A program made the position numbers and the translations under genes. Positions 32,546 through 42,064 of a DNA stretch of 64,000 nucleotides are shown piece after piece. The number at the start of each line of letters is the position of its first letter. The first letter of the stretch is position 1. Source of the stretch: CBDFKY01 sp965248995 (lineage in GTDB: Bacteria > Pseudomonadota > Alphaproteobacteria > Rickettsiales > UBA998); assembly GCA_965248995.1 (NCBI GenBank), contig CBDFKY010000015.1:1-64000 (forward strand), given 5' to 3'. The notes beneath the pieces were generated by a model. It saw only the letters and a program-made list of their open reading frames with translations, did not search any database and was not told where the DNA came from.

Positions 32546-34045
32546 CTATACCCCCGCCCGTTTCACGCCCTTTTCAATCAAGGTCGGCTTAGCGGTATTG
32601 CTGGTCGCAACCGCACCGGCACGACCGTAACGGTCCTCGAACCGGACGATATCGTCCTCGCCCAGATACCCGCCATGCTGCACTTCGACGAAATTCAGCG
32701 GAATCCGGCCGATGTTCTCGATGCAGTGCACGGCGCCGAGCGGAATATGGATATACTGGTTGTCGCTCAGGATCACTTCCTCTTCACCGCACAGCACCTT
32801 GGCGGTGCCGCTGATGATGACCCAATGTTCGGCGCGGTGGTGGTGCATCTGCACCGACAGCTTGGCGCCCGGCGTCACCTGGATATGTTTCACCTGATGG
32901 CGATCACCCAGCTGGATCGTCTCGTAGAAGCCCCAGGGACGGAACACTTTAGTGCGGTTATCCACCCATTTGGTATTGCGCTCGCCCGCTTCTTCCATCA
33001 ACTGCTTGACGGTCTGCGCGTGGGACTGATCCGCCACCAGTACCATGTCGGGGGTGGAGACCACCACGATGTTCTCCAGACCCAGCGCCGCGATGGAGGG
33101 CCCGTCTTCCGAGCGCAGGTAGCAGTTTTTCGTTTCTTTGGTGAGCACGGAACCGGAAAGCACGTTGCCGTCCGCATCCTTGTCGCTGTTGCGCCACAGC
33201 GCGTCCCATGCGCCCGCATCGCTCCAGAAACAGCTGACCGGCACGGTCGCCGCCTTGTCGGTACGCTCCATCACCGCGTAATCCACCGAGATGGAAGGGG
33301 CGCGCATGAATTCTTCCTTGTCGAGGCGTATGAAATCGCTGTCCGCCTGTCCGCCGGCGAGGGCTTTTTCCACCTGTTCCACGATCACCGGCTCGAACTT
33401 TTTCAATTCGCTGACGAACTGGCCGAGTGGGAACATGAACATGCCGCTGTTCCAGGCATACTGGCCTGAGTTGATATAGATTTCCGCCACTTCGCGGTTG
33501 GGCTTCTCCACGAACGCCTCCACCGCAAGAATCCCCTCCTGCATCAGCGTCTTGCCCTTGCGGATATAGCCGTAGCCCGTCTCCGGATATTCCGGCGTGA
33601 TGCCGAACGTGACCAGATAGCCCTCATTCGCCGCTACGGCCGCTTTCCTCACCGCCGCCAAGAACGCCGCCTCATCCTTGATGACGTGGTCGGAAGGCAG
33701 CACCAGCAGTTGTGCGTCTCCGTGTTTCTTTTTCGCGAACAATGCCGCCGCGGCGACTGCGGGCGCGGTGTTGCGCCCTTCCGGCTCCAGGATGATCGAG
33801 CATTCCGCATGGACGCTGCGCGCATGTTCCGCCACCAGGAACCGGTGTTCCTCGTTAGTGACGATCAGCGGCGGCAGGAAACCCTGTCCGCTGACCCGCA
33901 GCAGCGTGTCCTGCAGCAGGCTTTTATCCCCGTCCCCGAGCGTCAGGAACTGCTTCGGATAATTCTTGCGCGACAGCGGCCACAGGCGGCTCCCCATCCC
34001 TCCGCATAAGATGACCGGCAAAATGGGGCGAACGGTTTCAGACAT
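32546..34045 (-). CDS. manC: Mannose-1-phosphate guanylyltransferase / mannose-6-phosphate isomerase
   Basis: The 499-residue two-domain protein has an N-terminal nucleotidyltransferase domain with the signature PVILCGGMGSRLWPLSR and YPKQFL, and a C-terminal type II PMI cupin (WGFYETIQLGDRHQVKHIQV, LSVQMHHHRAEHWVIISGTA). It makes GDP-mannose from mannose-1-phosphate. It is divergent from the phosphomannomutase gene at 34306, which supplies its substrate. I start at MSETVRP. A GTG two codons upstream is better spaced from AAGGAG and may be the true start. Confidence 0.94.
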   Translation of the reverse strand: MSETVRPILPVILCGGMGSRLWPLSRKNYPKQFLTLGDGDKSLLQDTLLRVSGQGFLPPLIVTNEEHRFLVAEHARSVHAECSIILEPEGRNTAPAVAAAALFAKKKHGDAQLLVLPSDHVIKDEAAFLAAVRKAAVAANEGYLVTFGITPEYPETGYGYIRKGKTLMQEGILAVEAFVEKPNREVAEIYINSGQYAWNSGMFMFPLGQFVSELKKFEPVIVEQVEKALAGGQADSDFIRLDKEEFMRAPSISVDYAVMERTDKAATVPVSCFWSDAGAWDALWRNSDKDADGNVLSGSVLTKETKNCYLRSEDGPSIAALGLENIVVVSTPDMVLVADQSHAQTVKQLMEEAGERNTKWVDNRTKVFRPWGFYETIQLGDRHQVKHIQVTPGAKLSVQMHHHRAEHWVIISGTAKVLCGEEEVILSDNQYIHIPLGAVHCIENIGRIPLNFVEVQHGGYLGEDDIVRFEDRYGRAGAVATSNTAKPTLIEKGVKRAGV

Positions 34046-34305
34046 AGGCACTATCAACTCCTTGGGATGATTCTAACAGAGATTAACACGGATTCGTTTT
34101 TTGTGCAACGCAGCATTATAGTTATTTATGATGATAAATTTTCTATAATTTTTTGTGCATTTGTTAACGGTATAAATAAATTAAATTAAACAATAAGTCA
34201 ATTTTTTTAACAAAAAAATTAAATATTAGTGAATAACGGTTGCGATGCGGAACAAAATCCGCTATTACACATGCGAAGATTCACCCTTACAGCAAGAGAC
34301 AACCC

Positions 34306-35757
34306 ATGGCCCTGACGCATCCCGCTCCCGGTAATTCCGCGATTTCCCCTGAAATTCTCCGCGCTTACGATATACGCGGCATTTACGGTGAAACCCTGAG
34401 CGAGGACGTGGCATACGCTATCGGCCGGGCATATGCAACCCTTGTTTCCCGCCGTCTCAGCAAAGCCCATCCCACTATCGTCACGGCTCGCGACGGACGT
34501 GCCAGTTCTCCCGTACTCTCGAAAGGATTAATCGAAGGATTAAAGGCAGCCGGTGCCGACGTTAAGGATTGCGGGGTTGGTCCGACACCGATGTGTTATT
34601 TTGCTACGGTCCACCTGAAGGCGGACGCAGGCATCATGCTGACCGGCTCCCATAACCCGCCGAGCCATAACGGCTTCAAAATGGTCTGTGACGGCAAGCC
34701 GTTTTACGGCGACGATATCATGGAGCTCGGCGACCTGATCGCCGCGAACGATTTCCTGGACGCTCCGTATCATTCCGAAACCGTGGAAATGCGGGAGATA
34801 TTCACTGATCGCCTCCTCGAAGCCTTCCATAAGGAAGGGGCGAAGACGTTGAACGTCGTCTGGGACGCCGGGAACGGCGCAGCGGGCGAGATCACCGAGA
34901 AACTGGCGGCGCGGCTGCCGGGCACGCATACTACATTGTTCACCGAGATCGACGGCAATTTCCCGAATCATCATCCTGACCCGACCGTTCCCGCCAACCT
35001 TGCCGACCTGATCGCCGAAGTGAAGGACAGACGCGCCGACGTCGGTATCGCCTTCGATGGCGACGGCGACCGGATCGGCGCGGTGGACGGTGACGGCAAC
35101 ATCCTGTGGGGTGACCAGATGCTCGTGCTGTTCGCCCGCGAGATCCTGTCCCGCAAACCTGGCGCCACCATCATCGCCGATGTCAAAGCCAGCCAGACCC
35201 TGTTCGATGACGTGGCGGCGCACGGCGGCAAGCCGCTGATGTGGAAAACCGGGCACTCGCTGATCAAGGCGAAAATGAAAGAGACCCACGCCGAAATCGC
35301 CGGGGAAATGAGCGGTCACATTTTCTTCTCCGACGGGTATTACGGATTCGATGACGGTTTATATGCGGCGGTGCGCCTGCTCGACCTGCTGGCGCACGGC
35401 ACGGAAACCTTAAGCGCCATGCGTGCTTCTATTCCCGCCGTATTGAATACGCCGGAAATCCGCGTCGACTGCGCCGAGTCCAAAAAATTCGGTATCGTCG
35501 AGGAAATCCGCGATCGCTTGCGCGCCGCCGTCGCGGCGGGTGAGAAACTGGAAGTCAACGAAGTGGACGGGGTGCGGGTGAAATACCTGGACGGCTGGTG
35601 GCTGGCGAGGGCTTCCAACACGCAGGCGGCCCTGATCGTGCGCGCCGAGGCCAAGACCGCCGCTACGCTGGAAGCGTTGAAGGCGATGGTAAACGACCAG
35701 CTGACGCAGAGCGGCTTGACGGTGGATCTGGACGCGCCCCCCGCTTCTCATCATTAA
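34306..35757 (+). CDS. Phosphomannomutase/phosphoglucomutase
   Basis: The 483-residue alpha-D-phosphohexomutase has the N-terminal LRAYDIRGIYGETL, the active-site phosphoserine loop MLTGSHNPPSHNGFK, the metal loop FDGDGDRIGAVD, the sugar-binding GEMSGHIFFSDGYYGFDD and a phosphate-binding C-terminal domain with RASNTQAALIVRAEA. It interconverts hexose 1- and 6-phosphates and probably feeds manC. I chose the ATG at 34306; the frame runs 22 codons upstream without family similarity. Divergence from manC suggests a shared control region (34046-34305, very AT-rich). Confidence 0.94.
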   Translation: MALTHPAPGNSAISPEILRAYDIRGIYGETLSEDVAYAIGRAYATLVSRRLSKAHPTIVTARDGRASSPVLSKGLIEGLKAAGADVKDCGVGPTPMCYFATVHLKADAGIMLTGSHNPPSHNGFKMVCDGKPFYGDDIMELGDLIAANDFLDAPYHSETVEMREIFTDRLLEAFHKEGAKTLNVVWDAGNGAAGEITEKLAARLPGTHTTLFTEIDGNFPNHHPDPTVPANLADLIAEVKDRRADVGIAFDGDGDRIGAVDGDGNILWGDQMLVLFAREILSRKPGATIIADVKASQTLFDDVAAHGGKPLMWKTGHSLIKAKMKETHAEIAGEMSGHIFFSDGYYGFDDGLYAAVRLLDLLAHGTETLSAMRASIPAVLNTPEIRVDCAESKKFGIVEEIRDRLRAAVAAGEKLEVNEVDGVRVKYLDGWWLARASNTQAALIVRAEAKTAATLEALKAMVNDQLTQSGLTVDLDAPPASHH

Positions 35758-35916
35758 GTCTTTCCACCATGTGCGCCCTTACGGCTATTTTATCTGAGCG
35801 TATGATCGTCCGTATCGCGTCATTAGCGCAGCTGTGCGAATCTCCTTGTTATGCGGCGCTTCAAGGTTGCCGCAACCAATGACGGACACTCTTTATAAAA
35901 TAACTTGGAGAATGAC

Positions 35917-36072
35917 ATGACAACTGCAAAAACTTCCAATTCATCCGCAAAACAAACGACTGGCGCTGCGAACCAGAAATCTTCCAATTCCAACGCTTCC
36001 GGCGCGGCGAACAAAGGCACACAGTCCACTCAGCAGAAAGACGCCGTGTCCGCCAAAAAAGGCAACATGTAA
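35917..36072 (+). CDS. 51-residue Ser/Asn/Thr/Lys-rich disordered protein
   Basis: The protein starts MTTAKTSNSSAKQTTGAANQ and is made almost entirely of Ser, Thr, Asn, Gln, Ala, Gly and Lys, with one Asp, no hydrophobic core and no Cys. TTGGAG lies 7 bases before the ATG. The composition predicts a soluble, intrinsically disordered, basic peptide. It may be a stress- or nucleic-acid-associated small protein, but I recognise no family. It lies between the mutase gene and the convergent yggS. Confidence 0.6.
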   Translation: MTTAKTSNSSAKQTTGAANQKSSNSNASGAANKGTQSTQQKDAVSAKKGNM

Positions 36073-36105
36073 GATTTGATTGATTGAGCCATTTTACGAT
36101 ATCAT

Positions 36106-36837
36106 CTATGCGTCCGGGTCGCTTCCGGGCGCATTTTTTTTGCCCTCTTCCCGGCTGCCCATCAACGCGGTGCCGATACGGACATGGGTGGCGCCGAAAC
36201 GGATCGCCATTTCGAAATCTCCGCTCATCCCCATGCTGAGTGCCGGTAAATCCAGCTGCTGCCGGTAACGGCGCATCAGCTCGAAATAAGGAGCGGGAGC
36301 GACATCCTCCGGGGGGATACACATCAGTCCTTCCACGTTCAAAGAAGGTAGCGTGCGTATGTAAGCGTAGAAAGCGGACAGTTCCCGCGGCGCGATACCG
36401 GATTTTTGCGGTTCCTCACCGATATTCACCTGAATATGACAGCGCTGAATTTTTCCGATGCGGGCGGCCTCGGCCTGCAGCGCATCCGCCAGGGACATCC
36501 TGTCCAGCGTTTCGATCACGTCGAACAATCCCACGGCCTGCCTGACCTTGTTCGTCTGCAGCGGCCCGATCAGATGAAGCTCCGTATCGGCATAGGCCTG
36601 CCGAAGCGAAGGCCATTTCTCAAGCGCTTCCTGCACACGGTTTTCAGCGAATACGCGATGTCCCCGCTGCAGGAGGCAGGCGATCCTCTCAGCGGCATGC
36701 TGCTTGGTGACCGCCACCAGCACTACCGTCGCATCTGCCACAGGAAATGAGGCTGTGGCTTTTTTAATTACGTCGCGCAACGCATGATAACGTGCCTCGA
36801 TTTCAGAGCAAATATTTGAATCATATGAATTTGTCAT
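36106..36837 (-). CDS. YggS-family PLP homeostasis protein
   Basis: The 243-residue alanine-racemase-like TIM barrel has the PLP-lysine in VLVAVTKQHAAE (about Lys49), then FAENRVQEALEKW, LHLIGPLQTNKVR, GLMCIPPED and the phosphate-binding LSMGMSGDFEMAIRFGATHVRIGTALMG. The family buffers free PLP and affects amino-acid metabolism, and it is not an enzyme in the usual sense. It is divergent from the porin gene. Confidence 0.94.
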   Translation of the reverse strand: MTNSYDSNICSEIEARYHALRDVIKKATASFPVADATVVLVAVTKQHAAERIACLLQRGHRVFAENRVQEALEKWPSLRQAYADTELHLIGPLQTNKVRQAVGLFDVIETLDRMSLADALQAEAARIGKIQRCHIQVNIGEEPQKSGIAPRELSAFYAYIRTLPSLNVEGLMCIPPEDVAPAPYFELMRRYRQQLDLPALSMGMSGDFEMAIRFGATHVRIGTALMGSREEGKKNAPGSDPDA

Positions 36838-37037
36838 TTTTTTAATGTCGGATAAACGTATTTTTAACTGTTGTCCGTTCGCAACAGGGTTGACTTACTG
36901 TGATGCTTTTTGCTAGAAAACGCCCCTTGACGGTAGATATCGTTATAAGTCTCCCGTATATATGGGTCAAGAACGCGGAACATTCGCGTGACTCATTTGT
37001 ATTCAACAACGTGTAATAACTAAATAGGATGATTATC

Positions 37038-38162
37038 ATGAAAAAAGTTTTACTCGGAACCTCTGCGTTGATCGCGGCCGCTGCACTTTTCGCCAGCGCT
37101 GCTTCCGCGCAGACTCCTAAAGTAACCATCGGCGGGTTCGCCGATTTCCAGGCGGGTCTCGTTAATGAAGACCTGGATGCCGGCAGGCGTGACCACGGGT
37201 TCCGTAACGATACCGAAATATCCGTTCATGTGGACGGTAAAACCGATGCCGGCCTCGGCTATGGTGCGGTCGTCGATCTCGAAGCCGATACCACTCCGGA
37301 TGCGGATAACCAGGGTTTCAACGCTTCCCGTACTTACGTATATCTGAGCGGTCTGTGGGGCCGTTTTGAACTAGGTTCCAACCAGGGTGCCAGCGAAACG
37401 ATGCGTGTGGATGCTTCCAGCATCGCGGCAGCAACCGGTGGTATCGATGGTGCATGGACTTATTTCGCAAACAATAAGTTCACTCCTACAAACCAGCCGT
37501 TCATTACCACCCCTTCCTTGCCACTGGCGCATGGTTCAACCACCGTGCTTGGGGATGAGTCTACGGACAACGCCAACAAGGTTACTTATTACTCTCCTCG
37601 CTACTCCGGTTTCCAACTGGGCTTAAGCTATCAGCCTGATTATAAGGATCGTGGTCAGTCCGTTACCCGTACTAACAATGACCCGAATGAATCAGGTGAA
37701 AACTTTGATGCCGGCCTGAACTATGAAGGCAGCTACAGCGGCGTATCAATCGGCGCTGCGGTAACCGGGCAAGTGGGTAATGCTGAAAACAGCAACACGG
37801 AAGATCTCGCTGCATGGAATGCCGGTGGTAAACTGGGTTATATGGGCTTCACGGTCGCCGGTTCTTACGGCAGCTGGGATGACAGCTTGGCCGCAAAAAA
37901 CAGCAATGCCGATGCGGATTACTACACTGCGGGTGTTGGATATGACTACAAGCAGTTCGCTGTATCAGCAACGTACCTGGACAGCACCATCGACCTCGGT
38001 CGTGTGGATAACGACTTCAAAAACCTTGTTGTCGGCGTAGACTACAAACTTGCTCCAGGTCTGACTCCATACGCGGAAGCCAGCTTCTACCGTTTTGATG
38101 CGGATACACGTGCAAACAATGACGGTGATGTATTCATCGTAGGTACGCAACTCGCGTTCTAA
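37038..38162 (+). CDS. Gram-negative general porin
   Basis: The 374-residue outer-membrane barrel has a signal peptide (MKKVLLGTSALIAAAALFASAASAQ, 25 residues). The mature start TPKVTIGGFADFQAGLV, the strand-rich body (RTYVYLSGLWGRFELGSNQG, FQLGLSYQPDY, GKLGYMGFTVAGSYG) and the C-terminal DVFIVGTQLAF ending in Phe are typical of alphaproteobacterial porins. AGGATGA precedes the chosen ATG, and an ATG three codons upstream overlaps that site. A strong terminator follows, as expected for a highly expressed single gene. Confidence 0.93.
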   Translation: MKKVLLGTSALIAAAALFASAASAQTPKVTIGGFADFQAGLVNEDLDAGRRDHGFRNDTEISVHVDGKTDAGLGYGAVVDLEADTTPDADNQGFNASRTYVYLSGLWGRFELGSNQGASETMRVDASSIAAATGGIDGAWTYFANNKFTPTNQPFITTPSLPLAHGSTTVLGDESTDNANKVTYYSPRYSGFQLGLSYQPDYKDRGQSVTRTNNDPNESGENFDAGLNYEGSYSGVSIGAAVTGQVGNAENSNTEDLAAWNAGGKLGYMGFTVAGSYGSWDDSLAAKNSNADADYYTAGVGYDYKQFAVSATYLDSTIDLGRVDNDFKNLVVGVDYKLAPGLTPYAEASFYRFDADTRANNDGDVFIVGTQLAF

Positions 38163-38189
38163 GACGAATCGCATCTGATTCTATAGAAT

Positions 38190-38224
38190 AAAAAGGGGTG
38201 GTTTAAGAAACCGCCCCTTTTTTT
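38190..38224 (+). terminator. Strong Rho-independent terminator of the porin gene
   Basis: AAAAAGGGG.GGTTT pairs with AAACC.CCCCTTTTT around a very short loop and ends in seven T, 28 bases after the porin stop. Confidence 0.93.
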
Positions 38225-38271
38225 AGTTTTTGAATGTTTCAACCAAGTAGTAAAATGGGGGCGTTTCGTCA

Positions 38272-38377
38272 TTTCGCTTACGCAGCCTCCGCATCCGCAA
38301 AGGAGTAATCCAGTAGGGGAGATAAACTCGCTGGATTGGATTTCCCTTTCGCGGATGCGGAGGCTGCGTAAGCGAAA
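38272..38377. repeat. 27-bp perfect inverted repeat with 52-base loop
   Basis: Positions 38272-38298 (TTTCGCTTACGCAGCCTCCG...) are the exact reverse complement of 38351-38377. The loop holds a second, nested 7-bp stem (AATCCAG/CTGGATT, 38307-38313 with 38331-38337). It is unrelated in sequence to the palindromic A/B family, whose next copy starts 13 bases later. Confidence 0.93.
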
Positions 38378-38389
38378 GGGAGGCCTCAG

Positions 38390-38506
38390 TATAGTGTTTC
38401 CGAATAATTTCCGTACGGAAATTTTCGGATAAAAACACTATAAAATATATGGTTATAGTCATTTTATCCGACAAAAACCGTACGGTTTTTAATCGGAATG
38501 ACTATA
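38390..38506 (+). repeat. Paired palindromic element (B then A), copy 6
   Basis: B at 38390-38442 and A at 38454-38506. It is the exact reverse complement, by eye, of the units at 23097 and 43252. It lies between the porin terminator region and nadC, whose ATG follows after 21 bases. Confidence 0.92.
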
Positions 38507-38527
38507 TTTGGCTCAACCTTTTTTTAA

Positions 38528-39400
38528 ATGTCTCATATTCTCATGATCCTGCCTCTCGCTCCCCACCATTACATGTCCCTGATCACCGAAGGACTGAGAG
38601 AGGATATCGGCTACGGAGATCTGACATCCACCCTTTTCATCACTTCTGAACAACGGATGCGTGTGGATATGGTGGCACGCGCACCGCTCGTGGTATGCGG
38701 GATTGATATTGCGAAGGCGACGTTTGAAGCCATGGACGAAACTTTGGAAGTGACGCTCCGTATATCCGACGGGCAGCCGGCTGAGAGGGGACAGACCTTG
38801 TTACAGGTACAGGGAAACGCCCGCGCCATTTTAAGCGCCGAGCGCACCGCCTTGAACTTTATCGGTTATTTAAGCGGAATCGCTACGGCCGCCTCGCACT
38901 GCGTTCACGTGCTGGCGGGTACGAAAACACAGGTTCTCGACACCCGAAAAACCCTCCCCGCCTACCGGGCGCTCGCAAAATACGCGGTGCGCTGCGGCGG
39001 GGGACATAACCATCGCATCCGGCTGGATGACGGCGTCATGCTGAAAGATAACCATATCGCGCTGATGGGTTCCGTGATCGACGCGGTGAGCCACGCACGT
39101 GCGCATATTCCCGTCCTCACCCGGATCGAAGTGGAATGCGATACGCTCGCCCAGGTGGAGGAGGCGCTGCGGGCGGGCGTGGATATCATCATGCTCGATA
39201 ATATGAGCGTGGCGCAGGTAAGGGAGGCGGTCGCCCTCGTGGCAGGTCGCGTCCCGCTGGAAGCGTCCGGTGGGATGACGTTATCCACCATCCGCGCCTA
39301 TGCGGAAGCGGGAGTGAATTATATCTCGCTCGGTTCCCTCACCCATTCGGTGATGAACGCGGATATCGGTCTGGATCACAAGCCCCTGTCAGGAGAATGA
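38528..39400 (+). CDS. nadC: Nicotinate-nucleotide pyrophosphorylase (quinolinate phosphoribosyltransferase)
   Basis: The 290-residue protein matches NadC throughout: LREDIGYGDLTSTLFI, RTALNFIGYLSGIAT, VLDTRKTLPAYRALAKYAVRCGGG (substrate binding), MLKDNHIALMG, DIIMLDNMS and VPLEASGGMTLSTIRAYAEAGVNYISLG. It converts quinolinate and PRPP to nicotinate mononucleotide in NAD synthesis. nadA and nadB, often adjacent, are not here. The palindromic element lies directly in its leader. Confidence 0.96.
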   Translation: MSHILMILPLAPHHYMSLITEGLREDIGYGDLTSTLFITSEQRMRVDMVARAPLVVCGIDIAKATFEAMDETLEVTLRISDGQPAERGQTLLQVQGNARAILSAERTALNFIGYLSGIATAASHCVHVLAGTKTQVLDTRKTLPAYRALAKYAVRCGGGHNHRIRLDDGVMLKDNHIALMGSVIDAVSHARAHIPVLTRIEVECDTLAQVEEALRAGVDIIMLDNMSVAQVREAVALVAGRVPLEASGGMTLSTIRAYAEAGVNYISLGSLTHSVMNADIGLDHKPLSGE

Positions 39401-39406
39401 TCCGCG

Positions 39407-39745
39407 TCAATGAGGAGGTCCTTGCGGCCTTCCGTGAAAGTCTGCGCTGTCTCTGCTCCCTCTTATCGGTAGAGGAGGGTTTCCGCCTCGGAAGCCGGGC
39501 CGGTCGCCACCGCCCATCCGCTCTTCGCCCGGCCCACCGTGTTGAGGGGGCGGCGTAAAACCCTTCGCCGTCATGCAGGTACGCATGGCTGCCCGGTCAG
39601 GACCGCCGTGCGCGTCTTTCGCTCCTTGCACCGCACACGCCGAGAGCGCCGTTTCCACCCCGTTCGTCGCAGCCCGTACCGCAGGAGCGCTCAGGAAAAA
39701 CGCTCCTGCGCAGGCGAGGAAAAACCGTGATAATGTAAATGACAT
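39407..39745 (-). CDS. Unknown small periplasmic protein
   Basis: The 112-residue precursor has a signal peptide (FFLACAGAFFLSAPAVRAA). A short domain with two Cys (SACAVQGAKDAHGG, RTCMTAKGF) is followed by a Gly/Pro/Arg-rich low-complexity tail (PPQHGGPGEERMGGGDRPGF). The two Cys could form a disulfide. I recognise no family. It is convergent with nadC (6 bases apart) and lies 33 bases downstream of the flagellin gene on the same strand. Confidence 0.65.
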   Translation of the reverse strand: MSFTLSRFFLACAGAFFLSAPAVRAATNGVETALSACAVQGAKDAHGGPDRAAMRTCMTAKGFTPPPQHGGPGEERMGGGDRPGFRGGNPPLPIRGSRDSADFHGRPQGPPH

Positions 39746-39778
39746 ACCATTTCCCTCTCAACTGGCCGATATTGCCGT

Positions 39779-42064
39779 TTACTTAAGCAGCCCTAGGATA
39801 TTTCCCTGAAGATGGTTGCTCTGCACCAGGCTGGCGATCCCGCCGAGGTTGCGCGTGGTGTCCAGCGCCCGGTAGACCGATGCCAGCGCCACATCGGTAT
39901 CTTCCAGGCCGCTGCGCGCCGCTTCCTGATTGAACAGGCTGCTCGCCACGTCGCTGCCGGAATAATTGAGCGACTGCTGGTAGGACCCGACATTGGCCCG
40001 TTCGGCGATTAACTGCTTTGAAGCGCCCCCCAGCGCGCTCAGCGCACTCGCGGAATTGCCCACCGAAAGCAGGTCGTAATTTCCGTTCAGCAGCGCATCC
40101 GAACCGGTATTGCCGATCCGCAGGTTGAGGATATCGCTGCTGCTGGCACCGATCTGGAACTGCGCCCCGTTCGTTCCTTTCACTCCCAGCGCATCTTTCA
40201 GCGTCGACTGCAGGGAAGCGGCGCCCGCGTTGCTGGAAACATCGAACGTCGTAGTGCCGTTGGTGAACGTTACTTTTTGCGCCGGATTGGCGGTATTGGT
40301 AAGCGTGACGGCCTCACCGGCACCGAGCTCGCTGCCGATCTGGCCTGATTTATACGTCTGGCCGTTGATGGTCAACGACAGGCTGGTATAGCCGCCAGTA
40401 CCGCCGTTCACCTTCACGTCCTGCACGTACAGACCGCCGAAACTGCTGCCGCTGATGGTCAGCGCCGCCCCTCCCAGCGCCCCGGTGGGCTGAAAATTGC
40501 TGATATCGCGGCTCTGATTGAAGGTGATGCCTGAAAACGCGGTATCCAGCCGCTTGGCGAACGCGTCCGCGTCCGATTGCGTGTTGACGGAAGAGCCCTT
40601 TCCGCCTTGCAGCGTCACGTCGAAGGAACCGTCGGCGGCGCTGGTGAAATGCACCACCGTGTTGCTGCTCGGCGTGGTATCGGCGACCGTGGCGCTGAAC
40701 GTATCTCCTCCCACCTGCAGTGTGAGCTGCACGGCGTCCGCACCGGTCCGCGTCGCCTTGAAACCGGAAAGCGTACCGCTGAAATCCTTGGACACCACGT
40801 TACTGACGTCCAGCGCGCCAACCGCGCCGTTGTTCAGGATCGTGCTGGAAAGGGAGCCGCCCGTGGTGGCGAGATTGACATTGAGCGCCGCGCCGCTGAC
40901 ACCCACCGGATTGCCGGGCTGGCTGGCGGTGAGCTTCAGGCTGTTGCCAGTGACGGAGGCAGTAAGCTGCCGTACCCCGTAATCATTGGAGCCGGTATAG
41001 TTATTGATGGTGCCGGCCGCGTTCTGCAGCGTTTCCTCCAGCGTGGAGCCGAGCTTGATCTGGTTGGAGGCGGCGGGGGAAGAACTGAAGGTGAAATTGA
41101 CGAAGCCGCCCTGACCGTTGTCGATCTTGATCGAATCACCCGCCTTGATGTCGCTGGCCGTGCCGAAACTGGCGGTGACCGACGCCCCGACGCTTTGAGA
41201 CGTGCTGATGACGTTATCGAGCGACGATCCGGAAAAACTCACGTCCCCGGCGCTCAGGCCCGCGTTTGCGCCGCCCTGCAGACTGAAGACGGAGCCGACG
41301 GAAAGCGCCTGTCCCGTAGGCACGGTGAATCCGGCGGTGGACGCGCCACGGTCGATGAAGAACTGGTTGCCCGCTTCCCCGCCCGTCTTGGCGGTGATAT
41401 GCAGGTCATTGCCCGAATCGCTGAAACTATAGTTGCTGAAGGCGGCGATGCCGCCGGTATTCAGGTAATTCGTCAGGTTGGTGACGGAGGCGCCGACCGA
41501 ACTGCCCACCGCGAAATCCACTCCGGCGGTGACGGTCTGGCCATTGATCTGGATGGTGTTGCCTGCCGCGATGGAGGTAAACAGCGCGTCCCCCGTCGCT
41601 TTCGTAGCCGCAGCCGTATCGGATTGCAAAGGTTTACCGGTGGAAAGGGAGCCGTCCAGCAGGCTGACGCCGTTAAAGCTGGTATGGCCTGAAATCCGGT
41701 CAAGTTCCCCGCGAAGCTGCTGGAATTCAGTGTTCAGGCCGACGCGGCTCGCATTATTCAGCGCCCCGGAATTGGCCTGCGTCGCCAGCGCCGTCAAGCG
41801 GTCGACGATCGCCTGCTGCTGATCCAGCCCGCCGTCCGCCACCTGCAGAAAGCTCGACGCCTGCGCGATATTGCTTGACGCCGTGCGCAGCGCCGCGTTC
41901 TGCGACTGCAGGGCCGTAGCGATGCTGAGTGAAGCGACGTCCGTCGCCGCCGATGTCAGCCGTCTGCCGCTGGCCAGCGCGGCCAGGTTTTTGCTGAGCG
42001 ACGTGTTGCTGGCGCCGATCAGCTGGGCGATGCGCTGTGAACTGCTGATATTGCTTGCTTGCAT
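39779..42064 (-). CDS. Flagellin or flagellin-like protein with long central domain
   Basis: The protein has 761 residues. The N-terminal D0/D1 region includes AQLIGASNTSLSKNLAALAS, LSIATALQSQNAALRTASSN and FLQVADGGLDQQQAIVDRL. The C-terminal region includes SGLEDTDVALASVYRALDTT and a final NHLQGNILGLLK. The 450-residue middle is Ser/Thr/Gly-rich beta-type sequence with flagellin-IN-like segments, longer than most alphaproteobacterial flagellins. The filament is built from such subunits exported by the flagellar type III system. No other flagellar gene is in the window, so this is an isolated flagellin locus. Confidence 0.88.
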   Translation of the reverse strand: MQASNISSSQRIAQLIGASNTSLSKNLAALASGRRLTSAATDVASLSIATALQSQNAALRTASSNIAQASSFLQVADGGLDQQQAIVDRLTALATQANSGALNNASRVGLNTEFQQLRGELDRISGHTSFNGVSLLDGSLSTGKPLQSDTAAATKATGDALFTSIAAGNTIQINGQTVTAGVDFAVGSSVGASVTNLTNYLNTGGIAAFSNYSFSDSGNDLHITAKTGGEAGNQFFIDRGASTAGFTVPTGQALSVGSVFSLQGGANAGLSAGDVSFSGSSLDNVISTSQSVGASVTASFGTASDIKAGDSIKIDNGQGGFVNFTFSSSPAASNQIKLGSTLEETLQNAAGTINNYTGSNDYGVRQLTASVTGNSLKLTASQPGNPVGVSGAALNVNLATTGGSLSSTILNNGAVGALDVSNVVSKDFSGTLSGFKATRTGADAVQLTLQVGGDTFSATVADTTPSSNTVVHFTSAADGSFDVTLQGGKGSSVNTQSDADAFAKRLDTAFSGITFNQSRDISNFQPTGALGGAALTISGSSFGGLYVQDVKVNGGTGGYTSLSLTINGQTYKSGQIGSELGAGEAVTLTNTANPAQKVTFTNGTTTFDVSSNAGAASLQSTLKDALGVKGTNGAQFQIGASSSDILNLRIGNTGSDALLNGNYDLLSVGNSASALSALGGASKQLIAERANVGSYQQSLNYSGSDVASSLFNQEAARSGLEDTDVALASVYRALDTTRNLGGIASLVQSNHLQGNILGLLK

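Noticed and set aside
40577..41692. Plus-strand open frame of 371 codons opposite the flagellin gene
   Set aside because: Antisense shadow; Arg/Gly/Ala-rich with no motif, and the flagellin ends are unmistakable on the other strand.
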